From: an uncultured Bacteroidales bacterium
GTDB taxonomy: Bacteria; Bacteroidota; Bacteroidia; Bacteroidales; F082
Direction of reading: 5' to 3'
Assembly (NCBI GenBank): GCA_900318085.1
Contig: ONJF01000008.1
Location: 1 to 55,899, forward strand
Length of the DNA: 55,899 nucleotides
The notes under the pieces: generated by a model
Databases searched by the model: none
Told to the model about the DNA's origin: nothing
What the model saw: the letters and a program-made list of their open reading frames with translations, nothing else
Translations under genes and position numbers: made by a program
Shown here: piece after piece, positions 8,130 to 19,210 of the stretch
How positions within the stretch are numbered: the first letter of the stretch is position 1
Layout: each line of letters opens with the position of its first letter

Positions 8130-8219
8130 CCGTCATCGCGGACTTGATCCGCGATCTCCCGAGCAAAGAGTGTCGTCTTTGTGCTTGGGAGATGGCGTTC
8201 CGCTTTCGCGGAATGACGG
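8130..8219. repeat. 90-bp compound palindromic element (four-arm fold)
   Basis: The ends pair (CCGTCAT with ATGACGG) and so do inner arms ATCTCCC (8154-8160) and GGGAGAT (8187-8193). Two side hairpins are CGCGGA/TCCGCG (8137-8153) and TTCCGC/GCGGAA (8198-8213), and an apical GCAAAGA/TCTTTG stem lies between them. The element sits between the starts and ends of leftward genes and contains no ORF. It looks like a dispersed non-coding mobile palindrome. Confidence 0.7.
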
Positions 8220-8272
8220 TCCCTCCGCCATGACGACATAAGCGTTAGTGTGTCTCTTCCAGTTCTCATAGG

Positions 8273-8920
8273 TCAAATCCTTCCGTCCTTGATGGTGATG
8301 GTGCGATCCGACATCTGGGCCAATGTGGGGTTGTGGGTGACGATAACGAAGGTTTGGTTCATCTCGTCGCGAAGGCGGAAGAAGAGTTTGTGCAGCTCTT
8401 CGGCTGATTTTGAGTCGAGGTTGCCTGAAGGCTCGTCGGCCAGCACCACGGCGGGGTCGTTGATCAGGGCACGGGCCACTGCCACGCGTTGTTGTTCGCC
8501 GCCCGACAGTTGCGAGGGCTTATGGTCTTTCCGCTCGATAAGGTTCAGGTAATCGAGGAGTTTAAGGGCTTTCTCCGTGGCCTCTTTCTTGCCCATGCCG
8601 CCGATGTAGGCGGGGATGCAAACATTCTCAAGCGCCGTAAATTCAGGCAACAGGTGGTGGAATTGGAACACAAAACCAATCTTTTGGTTGCGGAAGGCAG
8701 CCAGTTGGGTGTCGTTCAGCTTGCCGACTTCGGTGCCGTCGATAATGAGTTGTCCGCGGTCGGCCTTGTCCAAGGTCCCGATGATGTGGAGTAGGGTGGA
8801 CTTGCCTGCGCCGGAGGCACCGACGATGCTCACAATCTCGCGCTTGGCGATGTGGATGTCGATCCCTTTGAGCACCTCAAGGCTGCCGTAGGATTTATGG
8901 ATGCCTGTCGCTTGAATCAT
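8273..8920 (-). CDS. lolD: LolD-type ABC transporter ATP-binding protein
   Basis: This 215-residue ATPase has Walker A GASGAGKS (34-41), signature LSGGEQQR (138-145), Walker B VVLADEP (158-164) and the switch histidine in VTHNP. The compact length and the sequence [16 protein letters not shown] match the LolD/MacB ATPase group. It should power lipoprotein release from the inner membrane with LolC/E permeases, one candidate being the permease at 1923-3146. I chose [12 protein letters not shown] as the start because the longer frame runs into the -7 promoter element. Confidence 0.85.
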   Translation of the reverse strand: MIQATGIHKSYGSLEVLKGIDIHIAKREIVSIVGASGAGKSTLLHIIGTLDKADRGQLIIDGTEVGKLNDTQLAAFRNQKIGFVFQFHHLLPEFTALENVCIPAYIGGMGKKEATEKALKLLDYLNLIERKDHKPSQLSGGEQQRVAVARALINDPAVVLADEPSGNLDSKSAEELHKLFFRLRDEMNQTFVIVTHNPTLAQMSDRTITIKDGRI

Positions 8921-8938
8921 GATGGGGTAATTTGGCTG

Positions 8939-8946
8939 CAAAAATA
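8939..8946 (-). promoter_or_regulatory. -7 promoter element for lolD
   Basis: CAAAAATA on the plus strand is TATTTTTG on the minus strand, an exact TAnnTTTG match 18 bp before the chosen start codon. Confidence 0.55.
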
Positions 8947-8977
8947 CGGAAATTTTTCATGTGATGGGGAAAAGAAA

Positions 8978-9000
8978 AAAGGACTTCGATGAAGTCCTTT
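8978..9000 (-). terminator. Terminator of tRNA-Arg
   Basis: AAAGGACTTC (8978-8987) and GAAGTCCTTT (8991-9000) form a perfect 10-bp stem with a 3-nt loop. On the minus strand it is followed by a T-run, 5 bp after the tRNA 3' end. Confidence 0.85.
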
Positions 9001-9005
9001 CCAAA

Positions 9006-9082
9006 TGGTGATCCGGTTGGGATTCGAACCCAAGACCCACAGCTTAGAAGGCTGTTGCTCTATCCAGCTGAGCTACCAGACC
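9006..9082 (-). tRNA. tRNA-Arg (anticodon TCT)
   Basis: The minus strand folds into a full cloverleaf. The acceptor GGTCTGG pairs with CCGGATC, the anticodon stem ACAGC/GCTGT holds loop CTTCTAA with anticodon TCT, and the T arm is TTGGG/CCCAA around TTCGAAT. The 3' CCA is encoded at 9006-9008. It reads AGA codons. Confidence 0.95.
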
Positions 9083-9141
9083 ATCTTTTAGCACGCTGAA
9101 ATTTCTGATTCGGCGCAAGCCAATCTTGCGATTTGCGGCTG

Positions 9142-9149
9142 CAAAGATA
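9142..9149 (-). promoter_or_regulatory. -7 promoter element for tRNA-Arg
   Basis: CAAAGATA on the plus strand is TATCTTTG on the minus strand, an exact TAnnTTTG match about 60 bp upstream of the mature tRNA 5' end. Confidence 0.5.
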
Positions 9150-9203
9150 CGGCTTTTTTTCGAAACGCGTATCTTCTTTGGCTAAAAAAATACAAATGTC
9201 GCC

Positions 9204-9527
9204 TTATTCTTCTTGTACTGGCGGCACATACGGGTGATGCGGGCGCTTCGGCTTGGCGGGTTTCTCGGGTTTTGGCGTGGCGGCCGCTTGCGGGCGTGAC
9301 TTCTTGACTTGCAGCTCGTTGCCCATGAAAACGGTTTCGTCGGTCTCCACAATGGCTTTGTAGGCCTCGTCGTCGTTGGGCATTTCAACAAATCCGTAAC
9401 ATTTCGAACGACCCGTCTCATGGTCCATGATGACTTTGCACGACTCCACGGTGCCGAATTGTTCGAACAAGGCCCTTAGGTCTTCGGAAGTGGTCTTAAA
9501 GGCTAATTTGGCGACAAAAATCTTCAT
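9204..9527 (-). CDS. RRM-type RNA-binding protein
   Basis: This 107-residue protein starts MKIFVAKLAFKTTSE and has one RNA-recognition motif. RNP2 is IFVAKL (3-8) and RNP1 is KCYGFVEM (about 40-47). The basic, proline-rich tail has the segment KPEKPAKPKRPHHP. Such single-RRM proteins are common in Bacteroidota and bind single-stranded RNA, probably as post-transcriptional regulators. The longer upstream frame runs through tRNA-Tyr and is not real. The promoter lies 20 bp upstream of the ATG. Confidence 0.88.
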   Translation of the reverse strand: MKIFVAKLAFKTTSEDLRALFEQFGTVESCKVIMDHETGRSKCYGFVEMPNDDEAYKAIVETDETVFMGNELQVKKSRPQAAATPKPEKPAKPKRPHHPYVPPVQEE

Positions 9528-9546
9528 AATGATGGTATTTATAGTG

Positions 9547-9554
9547 CAAAGATA
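9547..9554 (-). promoter_or_regulatory. -7 promoter element for the RRM gene
   Basis: CAAAGATA on the plus strand is TATCTTTG on the minus strand. It is an exact TAnnTTTG match 19 bp before the start codon. Confidence 0.6.
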
Positions 9555-9631
9555 TACAATAAATTTAATGCAGCAATAAAAACTACTGTTTTTTTTGAAA
9601 AATGTGAGTAATAGGGCAAACGGCACGAAAA

Positions 9632-9656
9632 AAGGCGAAGCGTAATACTTCGCCTT
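9632..9656 (-). terminator. Terminator of tRNA-Tyr
   Basis: AAGGCGAAG (9632-9640) and CTTCGCCTT (9648-9656) form a perfect 9-bp stem with a 7-nt loop and a following T-run on the minus strand. Confidence 0.85.
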
Positions 9657-9660
9657 GGTG

Positions 9661-9742
9661 TGGGGGAGGGTGGACTCGAACCACCGAACGGATACCCGGA
9701 CAGATTTACAGTCTGTTGCAATTGCCACTATGCGACTCCCCC
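9661..9742 (-). tRNA. tRNA-Tyr (anticodon GTA)
   Basis: The minus strand gives an 82-nt class II tRNA. The acceptor GGGGGAG pairs with CTCCCCC, the anticodon stem ACAGA/TCTGT holds loop CTGTAAA with anticodon GTA, and a long variable arm and a GGTGG/CCACC T arm follow. CCA is not encoded. Confidence 0.95.
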
Positions 9743-9777
9743 AAAAAGAAAAGAACTCTTGTCTTTGATTGACGCCG

Positions 9778-9785
9778 CAAAAGTA
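9778..9785 (-). promoter_or_regulatory. -7 promoter element for tRNA-Tyr
   Basis: CAAAAGTA on the plus strand is TACTTTTG on the minus strand, an exact TAnnTTTG match 36 bp upstream of the mature tRNA 5' end. Confidence 0.55.
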
Positions 9786-9856
9786 CATCTTTTTTCCATA
9801 GACACGGCAAAAACCGCAAATTTTTTCGCAATTTTGCAGCATCAAACCCAATGACA

Positions 9857-11020
9857 ATGAAATACGATTTCGACAAGATTATCAACCGCGCTGATACCAA
9901 CTGCGTTAAGTATGATTTAAGAAAACAGGTATTTGGCAATCCTGATGTGCTGCCCATGTGGGTGGCCGATATGGACTTTGAGACGCCCGACTTCGTTCGC
10001 AAGGCAGTCATCGAACGGGCCGAACATCCCGTCTACGGCTATCATTTCAAGGACGAACCCTATTTCCAGTCCATCGCTGGATGGCTGAAACGGCGCCATC
10101 AATGGGAAGTGCCAACGGAATGGATGTCATTTACCCCCGGCGTGGTGTGTGGCTTCACGATGGCCGTGATGGCTTTCACGCAGCCTGGCGACGAGATTAT
10201 CATCCAGCCGCCCGTCTATCCGCCTTTCCATCATGCCGTTTCGAGCCATGGCAGGAAACTGGTCTATAATACTTTGGTGGATCGCGGCGATGGCTACGAA
10301 ATCAACTTCGACCAACTGGCAGAGCAAGCCAAGACAGCCAAGATGCTGATTCTCTGCAATCCCCACAACCCTGTGGGGCGTTGTTGGACCCGTAATGAGC
10401 TGCTGCTGTTGGGCGAGATTTGCCTGAAAAACCATGTGCTGGTGATCTCCGATGAAATCCACTGCGACTTGGTGCTGCCTGGCTACAAGCACACGCCTTT
10501 TGCCACTTTGGGCCATCAGTATGCCATGAATTGCATCACTTTCCACGCAGCATCCAAAACTTTCAATTTGGCTGGATTGGCCACCTCCACGGCCATCATC
10601 CCCAATGAGAACCTGCGAAAGACATATGTTGCCTATGTCGAAGATATGGAGGCACATCTCGGCAATATCTTCGGCAAGGTCTCCACGCAAGCTGCCATGA
10701 CCTATGGCGATGAGTGGCTTGGTCAACTCCTTGATTATGTACAGGGCAACATCGACTATGTTTCCGGTTTCCTGACCGCCAACCTGCCCAAGGTGAAATT
10801 CCACAAGCCGCAGGCCACCTATATGATGTGGCTTGACTTCAACGGCTATGGCCTTTCTGAAGAAGAGCTGTGGCAAAAGATGACGCAAGAGGCGCAACTG
10901 GGCTTTAACCGAGGCAAGGACTTCGGTGAGGCAGGTAGCGGCTTCTTCCGCATTAACTTGGCCTGTCCGAGGACGACAGTGGAGGAGGCGATGAGGCGGC
11001 TGAAGGCTGTGTTTGGTTAA
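9857..11020 (+). CDS. PatB/MalY-type PLP aminotransferase (putative cystathionine beta-lyase)
   Basis: This 387-residue fold-type I PLP enzyme begins MKYDFDKIINR; an ATG 6 bp upstream is an alternative start. Signatures are PMWVADMDF near residue 35, CNPHNPVGR, SDEIHCDL with the PLP-binding aspartate, HAASKTFNLAGL with the Schiff-base lysine, and the C-terminal substrate-binding arginine in FFRINLACPR. MalY/PatB members cleave C-S bonds of cystathionine, giving homocysteine, pyruvate and ammonia. The gene stands alone, divergent from tRNA-Tyr, and shares a terminator with enolase. Confidence 0.88.
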   Translation: MKYDFDKIINRADTNCVKYDLRKQVFGNPDVLPMWVADMDFETPDFVRKAVIERAEHPVYGYHFKDEPYFQSIAGWLKRRHQWEVPTEWMSFTPGVVCGFTMAVMAFTQPGDEIIIQPPVYPPFHHAVSSHGRKLVYNTLVDRGDGYEINFDQLAEQAKTAKMLILCNPHNPVGRCWTRNELLLLGEICLKNHVLVISDEIHCDLVLPGYKHTPFATLGHQYAMNCITFHAASKTFNLAGLATSTAIIPNENLRKTYVAYVEDMEAHLGNIFGKVSTQAAMTYGDEWLGQLLDYVQGNIDYVSGFLTANLPKVKFHKPQATYMMWLDFNGYGLSEEELWQKMTQEAQLGFNRGKDFGEAGSGFFRINLACPRTTVEEAMRRLKAVFG

Positions 11021-11027
11021 TTGCATG

Positions 11028-11059
11028 AAAAAAGCCTGTCCGTTTGGGCAGGCTTTTTT
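11028..11059. terminator. Bidirectional terminator between the aminotransferase and enolase
   Basis: GCCTGTCC (11034-11041) pairs with GGGCAGGC (11046-11053) around a 4-nt loop, with A6 before and T6 after. It works for both convergent genes. Confidence 0.9.
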
Positions 11060-11085
11060 GGTTTCAGCAAATCGTAATCCGAAGA

Positions 11086-12405
<1,320 letters not shown>

Positions 12406-12439
12406 TTAAGATTTAAAGATTTAAAACTCAAAATTGAGC

Positions 12440-12463
12440 GGCCCTTCGACAAACTCAAGGGCC
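12440..12463. repeat. GC-rich hairpin between ligA and eno
   Basis: GGCCCTT (12440-12446) pairs with AAGGGCC (12457-12463) around a 10-nt loop. It lies in the eno leader and downstream of the ligA stop. It may act as a leader structure or a weak ligA terminator, or be a dispersed palindrome. No T-run follows on the minus strand. Confidence 0.6.
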
Positions 12464-12478
12464 TGATTAATTGTGCTG

Positions 12479-12486
12479 CAAAAGTA
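12479..12486 (-). promoter_or_regulatory. -7 promoter element for eno
   Basis: CAAAAGTA on the plus strand is TACTTTTG on the minus strand, an exact match. It sits between the ligA stop and the eno start. Confidence 0.6.
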
Positions 12487-12495
12487 ACATTTTTA

Positions 12496-15269
<2,774 letters not shown>

Positions 15270-15288
15270 TTTTGTCGGATTTGAAACG

Positions 15289-15296
15289 CAAAAGTA
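15289..15296 (-). promoter_or_regulatory. -7 promoter element for the membrane protein-ligA operon
   Basis: CAAAAGTA on the plus strand is TACTTTTG on the minus strand, 19 bp before the chosen start. It faces away from the element at 15308-15315 with an 11-bp gap, so the two promoters share upstream DNA. Confidence 0.6.
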
Positions 15297-15307
15297 CAAA
15301 ATATTTG

Positions 15308-15315
15308 TAATTTTG
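15308..15315 (+). promoter_or_regulatory. -7 promoter element for the beta-barrel gene
   Basis: TAATTTTG is an exact TAnnTTTG match 46 bp before the start codon at 15362. Confidence 0.6.
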
Positions 15316-15361
15316 CCGCGTTTTATTTTAAACGAATAATTGAACTTTAAATTATAGTAAA

Positions 15362-16129
15362 ATGAAGAAATTAGTAAGACTTTTCGCTTTGGTCGCCCTG
15401 ATGGTTATCGGTGGCCAGGCTATGGCCCAGACTCGTGGTGCCATGTTTTTGGGAGCTTCTTTCCCCGTGAACGACTTTGCCAAATACAATGGCGTCAATG
15501 AATTTGCCCTGAAGACGGTTGATGCCACCCAAGCGGGTGCTGCCATTGGCTTCAACGCTGGCCTCAAATGGTACTTCAACGTGGGCGTCAAAGGTCTGGG
15601 TGTGATGCTCTCTCTAGATGGCTTTTATAATGGCCCGAATTCAGACCTGAAGGCCGAATATCGTAATGGTCAATGGGGTGGACAGTATGTTAACGGTAGT
15701 TTTTCATACAATGCCACGCCCAAGTTCATCAATGTGCCGGCCATGTTGGGTGTGAACTATATGTACAACATCAACCCCCAATTGGGCGTCTATGTCGAGG
15801 CTGGCGCTGGCGGCAATATGCGTTTCATTACCCAGATGGAAAGCGTTGGCACGCTGAACATTCTTGGAGTTGAATCGAGCGTGAAGACCACTCAAAAGTA
15901 TGACAACGCCTTTACTTTCGCTTTCCAGGCTGGTTTGGGCTTCGAAATTGCCAGAAACCTTCGCATTGGTTGCAGTTTCTACAACCTGGGCAAGGCTGAA
16001 GTGAAGGGAGATGAGACGGTGAGGACCACCACGATCAACAACAATGTATCGAATACGGATAACACTTACCGCACCTTCGGTTCCGTCCAGCCCATCATGG
16101 TATTGGGTCGCATCGGCTTTAGCTTCTAA
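15362..16129 (+). CDS. Outer-membrane beta-barrel protein
   Basis: This 255-residue protein has a signal peptide (cleavage after QAMAQ, residue 23). The rest is made of alternating amphipathic strands rich in G, N and aromatic residues, ending in GRIGFSF with a terminal phenylalanine, the usual barrel-assembly signal. Phrases such as LGVNYMYNINPQLGVYVEAGAGG fit the PorT/OmpA-like barrel superfamily of Bacteroidota. Its exact role is unknown. It has its own promoter and a terminator that lies inside the 3' end of the convergent kinase gene. Confidence 0.75.
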   Translation: MKKLVRLFALVALMVIGGQAMAQTRGAMFLGASFPVNDFAKYNGVNEFALKTVDATQAGAAIGFNAGLKWYFNVGVKGLGVMLSLDGFYNGPNSDLKAEYRNGQWGGQYVNGSFSYNATPKFINVPAMLGVNYMYNINPQLGVYVEAGAGGNMRFITQMESVGTLNILGVESSVKTTQKYDNAFTFAFQAGLGFEIARNLRIGCSFYNLGKAEVKGDETVRTTTINNNVSNTDNTYRTFGSVQPIMVLGRIGFSF

Positions 16130-16135
16130 AAGAGC

Positions 16136-17029
16136 TTATTCGAATACTGAAAGGCGAAGCGTCGGGTTGACTGGCGCTTCGCTTTTTACATTATGGCAGG
16201 CAGCTTTCAGGCCATAGCCAACGGATGCCATTCCGCTAATACCTATGGCATGGGCGTGGATGATACCCGCAAAGAAAGCGTCGCCGGAGCCGGTCACATT
16301 GACGGCCTCGGCTTCAATGGCGGGAAAATGACGGTATTCCTTTTGCGAGCAGAAGGCCACACCGTCTTCACCCATGGAGAGATAGACCTCTTTTATGCCA
16401 CTTGCCACTAATGACCTGGCCGCTTCTTCAGGCTGGGCAAGCCCTGTCAAGGCTTGGGCCTCGGCGAGGTTGCATTTCAAGGCGTAAAACGACTTCTTCC
16501 ATGACTTTCTCATGGCTTCGGAAAGCATCATGGCGCGGTTGGGCGATACTGCGTCGATGTAAAGCGGCACCAGGCAATGGTCGAGAAGAAAGGCAAGGGC
16601 GTCGGTGCTCAATAGGGTGTCGGCGACCACCATGTCGGAACGGTTGATGGCGTCGATGCGGGCCATGAGCCAGTCGAGGTTCAAGTAACTGTTGAGTTCA
16701 ATGTCGGACATGGCCGACTGCATGTTGCCTATTTCGTCGTTGATGCTCAAGAAGAGCGGGCTCTTGGCATCTTCGTATTGCGTAGAGAGTGCCAGGCCGA
16801 TGCCTAATTGCTCGCATTCCTCCATCATGGATTGGCCCAAGCGGTCGTCGCCAAACACGGTGGCCAGTTGCACTTCATGCCCCAAAAGCTTGAGGTTGTG
16901 GGCGATGTTGCGAGCCACACCTCCATGGTAAAAGGCGATGTCGGCAGGCGTGCAGCCTCCTTGTCTCGTCGCGCCTTGCGGCTTCACGGCGATGTCGATG
17001 TTGGACTCTCCGATGACAGTGATGTTCAT
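16136..17029 (-). CDS. PfkB-family sugar kinase, pseudouridine kinase-like
   Basis: This 297-residue ribokinase-fold protein has ESNIDI near the N-terminus, HGGVARNIAHNL (about 35-46), which resembles the PsuK group, and the anion-hole/catalytic motif VTGSGDAFFAG with the base aspartate near residue 250. Most of the family phosphorylate a ribose or nucleoside 5'-OH; pseudouridine is the best guess because of the GGVARNIAHNL signature. No PsuG glycosidase gene is visible next to it, so the substrate is uncertain. It has a promoter 24 bp upstream and converges on the beta-barrel gene. Confidence 0.8.
   Translation of the reverse strand: MNITVIGESNIDIAVKPQGATRQGGCTPADIAFYHGGVARNIAHNLKLLGHEVQLATVFGDDRLGQSMMEECEQLGIGLALSTQYEDAKSPLFLSINDEIGNMQSAMSDIELNSYLNLDWLMARIDAINRSDMVVADTLLSTDALAFLLDHCLVPLYIDAVSPNRAMMLSEAMRKSWKKSFYALKCNLAEAQALTGLAQPEEAARSLVASGIKEVYLSMGEDGVAFCSQKEYRHFPAIEAEAVNVTGSGDAFFAGIIHAHAIGISGMASVGYGLKAACHNVKSEAPVNPTLRLSVFE
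16154..16187 (+). terminator. Terminator of the beta-barrel gene, inside the kinase coding sequence
   Basis: GCGAAGCG (16154-16161) pairs with CGCTTCGC (16175-16182), followed by T5. It lies within the last codons of the convergent sugar kinase, so the same bases serve as terminator and as coding sequence. Confidence 0.7.
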
Positions 17030-17052
17030 ATCGTTTTCGCTTAATGGGTGGG

Positions 17053-17060
17053 CAAAAGTA
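17053..17060 (-). promoter_or_regulatory. -7 promoter element for the PfkB kinase
   Basis: CAAAAGTA on the plus strand is TACTTTTG on the minus strand, an exact match 23 bp before the start codon. Confidence 0.6.
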
Positions 17061-17128
17061 GAAAAAAAAGCGATAATTTGCTTTTTCCGAATTATTTTCG
17101 TTATTTCGTGCCATCAAATCAAGGTGTT

Positions 17129-17362
17129 ATGGGACAGAACAAGAAACGGAAGCGTCGCAACTACCAGTATCATGCGATCACCTTTAAGCTGTCGAAAGGC
17201 CAGTATCGCTCGTTGCGCAACTATTGTAAGGCCCGCAAGACGACGCCCATCAAATTGATCAAGAAGAACATTGCGCGTTTCATTACGGCCTATGAATATG
17301 AAGTGCCGCAAGAGTTGTATCTTACCGAAAACCAATTGGATTTGTTTGAAGAAACCCTGTAG
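17129..17362 (+). CDS. Small basic protein, possible ribbon-helix-helix DNA-binding protein
   Basis: This 77-residue protein begins MGQNKKRKRRNYQYH. A lysine/arginine-rich tail is followed by a strand (AITFKLS) and two helices (about 24-37 and 40-54), then an acidic C-terminus. The strand-helix-helix layout and basic start suggest a ribbon-helix-helix or similar nucleic-acid binder; this is inference. I use the ATG at 17129 because the longer frame overlaps the promoter of the divergent kinase. Terminated by the hairpin at 17363-17381. Confidence 0.6.
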   Translation: MGQNKKRKRRNYQYHAITFKLSKGQYRSLRNYCKARKTTPIKLIKKNIARFITAYEYEVPQELYLTENQLDLFEETL

Positions 17363-17392
17363 GGACGCATCGCATGCGTCCGCAAGGTTTTT
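17363..17392 (+). terminator. Terminator-like hairpin after the small basic protein
   Basis: GGACGCA (17363-17369) pairs with TGCGTCC (17375-17381), and a T6 run follows at 17388-17393 after six bases. It lies directly after the stop codon and is also near the convergent recR stop. Confidence 0.65.
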
Positions 17393-17394
17393 TG

Positions 17395-18006
17395 TCATTT
17401 CTGGTTGAACGGGATCCTGTTCTGTATCGACCGCCCCAAGGTGACCTCGTCCACATATTCCAAGGCATCGCCGACGGCAATGCCTTTCGAAATCACAGAG
17501 ATTTTTCCTTTAAAATCATTCAGTTGCCTGAAGATGAAGAAATTGGTCGTGTCGCCCTCGATGGTGGCAGGCAGGGCCAAGATGATTTCCTTGATGTCTT
17601 CTTTTTGGGTACGCTGAACCAGTTGCGCAATCTTCAAATCGTTGGGAGAGATGCCCTCGATGGGGCTGATGACGCCACCGAGCACATGGTAGAGGCCGTT
17701 GTATGACGCGGTCCGCTCGATGGCCAGCACATCGCGCATGTCGGCCACCACGCATAGCGTGTTCTCATCGCGACGCGGATTGGAACAGATGGAACACACC
17801 TTGGTGTCGCTGATGTTGTAGCACCGCTCGCAAAGCATGATGTTGTGCTTCATCTTCAGCAACGAGTCGGCTAGCTGCTCGGTCTCAAGCGCATCTTCGT
17901 TGAGCAGGTGCAAGGCCAAGCGTAAGGCGGTCTTTTTGCCGACGCCCGGCAGCTTTGAAAGCGACTCTACCGCGTTTTCCAACAATATGGATGAATATTC
18001 TGCCAT
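17395..18006 (-). CDS. recR: Recombination protein RecR
   Basis: This 203-residue protein has the standard RecR layout. The helix-hairpin-helix is LPGVGKKTALRLA (19-31). The Cys4 zinc site is C59, C62, C71 and C74. A Toprim domain follows, with VVADMRDVLAIE and the invariant GLYHVLGG. It loads RecA in gap repair with RecO/RecF. Its promoter at 18020-18027 is paired with that of the divergent MORN-type gene. Confidence 0.96.
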   Translation of the reverse strand: MAEYSSILLENAVESLSKLPGVGKKTALRLALHLLNEDALETEQLADSLLKMKHNIMLCERCYNISDTKVCSICSNPRRDENTLCVVADMRDVLAIERTASYNGLYHVLGGVISPIEGISPNDLKIAQLVQRTQKEDIKEIILALPATIEGDTTNFFIFRQLNDFKGKISVISKGIAVGDALEYVDEVTLGRSIQNRIPFNQK

Positions 18007-18019
18007 ACAATAATTGGCG

Positions 18020-18027
18020 CAAAAATA
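18020..18027 (-). promoter_or_regulatory. -7 promoter element for recR
   Basis: CAAAAATA on the plus strand is TATTTTTG on the minus strand, 13 bp before the start codon. It has the same 11-bp divergent spacing to 18039-18046 as the pair at 15.3 kb. Confidence 0.6.
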
Positions 18028-18038
18028 AGTTATTTCCT

Positions 18039-18046
18039 TAAATTTG
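18039..18046 (+). promoter_or_regulatory. -7 promoter element for the MORN-type gene
   Basis: TAAATTTG is an exact TAnnTTTG match 22 bp before the start codon at 18069. Confidence 0.6.
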
Positions 18047-18068
18047 CATCGTCAAAACCGAAATAAAG

Positions 18069-18746
18069 ATGAAAAGATATTGCTTACTTCTTGCCACTCT
18101 GTTGTTTGCGATTACTGTCATGGCCCAAGATTTCAACCAGACCGATTCCAAAGGCCGCCGTCAGGGTCCTTGGCGCGATTTTTATCCCAGCGGGCAACTG
18201 CGTTATGAGGGCCAGTTCAAGAACGACAAGTGCAAAGGCACTTTCCGTTATTACGATGAGCAGGGCAATTTGAAGGCCACCAACGAGTTCGACAAATCGG
18301 GCGAGAAGGCCTTGAACAAGACTTATGCCCCGAATGGCAGAGTCATCGCCACGGGCTATTACCTCAACCAGAAGAAGGATGGCGAGTGGAAGTATTATGA
18401 CGCCAACTCTGGTCAACTCCGTTTGGTGGAGGACAACAAAGAGGGCAAAGTGCACGGTTCGTCAAAACTCTATAATCCTAATAATGGGGTCTTGGCCGAG
18501 GAGATGCAATATGTGGAAGGCCAGCCTGAAGGCCCATGCAAGAAATACTCCGATATGGGGGTGCTCATTATGGAATGCCAATACCATAACGGTGTGTTGG
18601 ACGGCCCTACCAAGAGCTATTATCCCAGTACGGCCTTGAAGGAAGAAGGGCAATACGCCAAGGGACAAAAGTCAGGGACATGGAAGACCTATAACGAGGA
18701 TGGAGATGTCATCCTTGAAGAGACTTTCGGCGAGTTTGTCTACTAA
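18069..18746 (+). CDS. Exported MORN/YwqK-type repeat protein
   Basis: This 225-residue protein has a signal peptide (cleavage near VMAQ, residue 20) and about seven repeats of the MORN type, for example GPWRDFYPSGQLRYEGQF and GEWKYYDANSGQLRLVED. In Bacteroidota such proteins are often annotated as YwqK-like; despite the family label, an antitoxin role is not supported here. It is probably a periplasmic or surface protein. It converges with the TPR lipoprotein gene with a 4-bp gap and no clear terminator. Confidence 0.8.
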   Translation: MKRYCLLLATLLFAITVMAQDFNQTDSKGRRQGPWRDFYPSGQLRYEGQFKNDKCKGTFRYYDEQGNLKATNEFDKSGEKALNKTYAPNGRVIATGYYLNQKKDGEWKYYDANSGQLRLVEDNKEGKVHGSSKLYNPNNGVLAEEMQYVEGQPEGPCKKYSDMGVLIMECQYHNGVLDGPTKSYYPSTALKEEGQYAKGQKSGTWKTYNEDGDVILEETFGEFVY

Positions 18747-18750
18747 TATC

Positions 18751-19161
18751 CTAATTACACCTTTTCAGATAGTCTTCCAAGTTGGGACGGCCATATTGGT
18801 CGGCCAGCTTGTAGTATTCGCAGGCCTTGTCCTCATCGTTCATGAGGTAGTAGGTCTTACCTAGGTTGAAATAGGCATCGGCATAGTCGGGCTTCAGCTC
18901 AACGGCTTTTTCGAGGTCTGCGATGGCGTCGCTGTATTGTTTGGCATTGATGCGCGTGCAGCCACGGTAATAATAGGCTTCGTAGTTGTGCTTGTCGTAT
19001 CTGATGGCTTTGGTGAGCAGCTTTTCGGCTTCGTCGAAATTGCTGTACCGAAGCAATTGTTTGGAACCTTCGTCCATGAAGGCGCGCGATCTGTTGGGGT
19101 TCTCACAGGAGGCCATCAGGATCAGCATCCATGCGAAAAGGAAAGGAATCAGTTTCTTCAT
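18751..19161 (-). CDS. TPR lipoprotein
   Basis: This 136-residue protein has a lipoprotein signal with lipobox LMASC (C19). Three TPR units follow; the clearest are NYEAYYYRGCTRINAKQYSDAIADLE and DAYFNLGKTYYLMNDEDKACEYY in shortened form. It is probably anchored in the outer membrane and mediates protein contacts. It has its own promoter 14 bp upstream. The function is not known. Confidence 0.8.
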   Translation of the reverse strand: MKKLIPFLFAWMLILMASCENPNRSRAFMDEGSKQLLRYSNFDEAEKLLTKAIRYDKHNYEAYYYRGCTRINAKQYSDAIADLEKAVELKPDYADAYFNLGKTYYLMNDEDKACEYYKLADQYGRPNLEDYLKRCN

Positions 19162-19175
19162 TGTTCAAATTTTTG

Positions 19176-19183
19176 CAAAGATA
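19176..19183 (-). promoter_or_regulatory. -7 promoter element for the TPR lipoprotein
   Basis: CAAAGATA on the plus strand is TATCTTTG on the minus strand, 14 bp before the start codon. Confidence 0.6.
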
Positions 19184-19210
19184 GGCAAATAATTGGAATG
19201 ACAGTCCGTG

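Noticed and set aside
9528-9857. Extended reading frame upstream of the RRM protein
   Set aside because: It runs through tRNA-Tyr and its terminator and promoter, so it is not coding.
18069-18746. MORN/YwqK protein as the antitoxin of a toxin-antitoxin pair
   Set aside because: It has a signal peptide and no toxin gene is adjacent, so the common label is misleading here.
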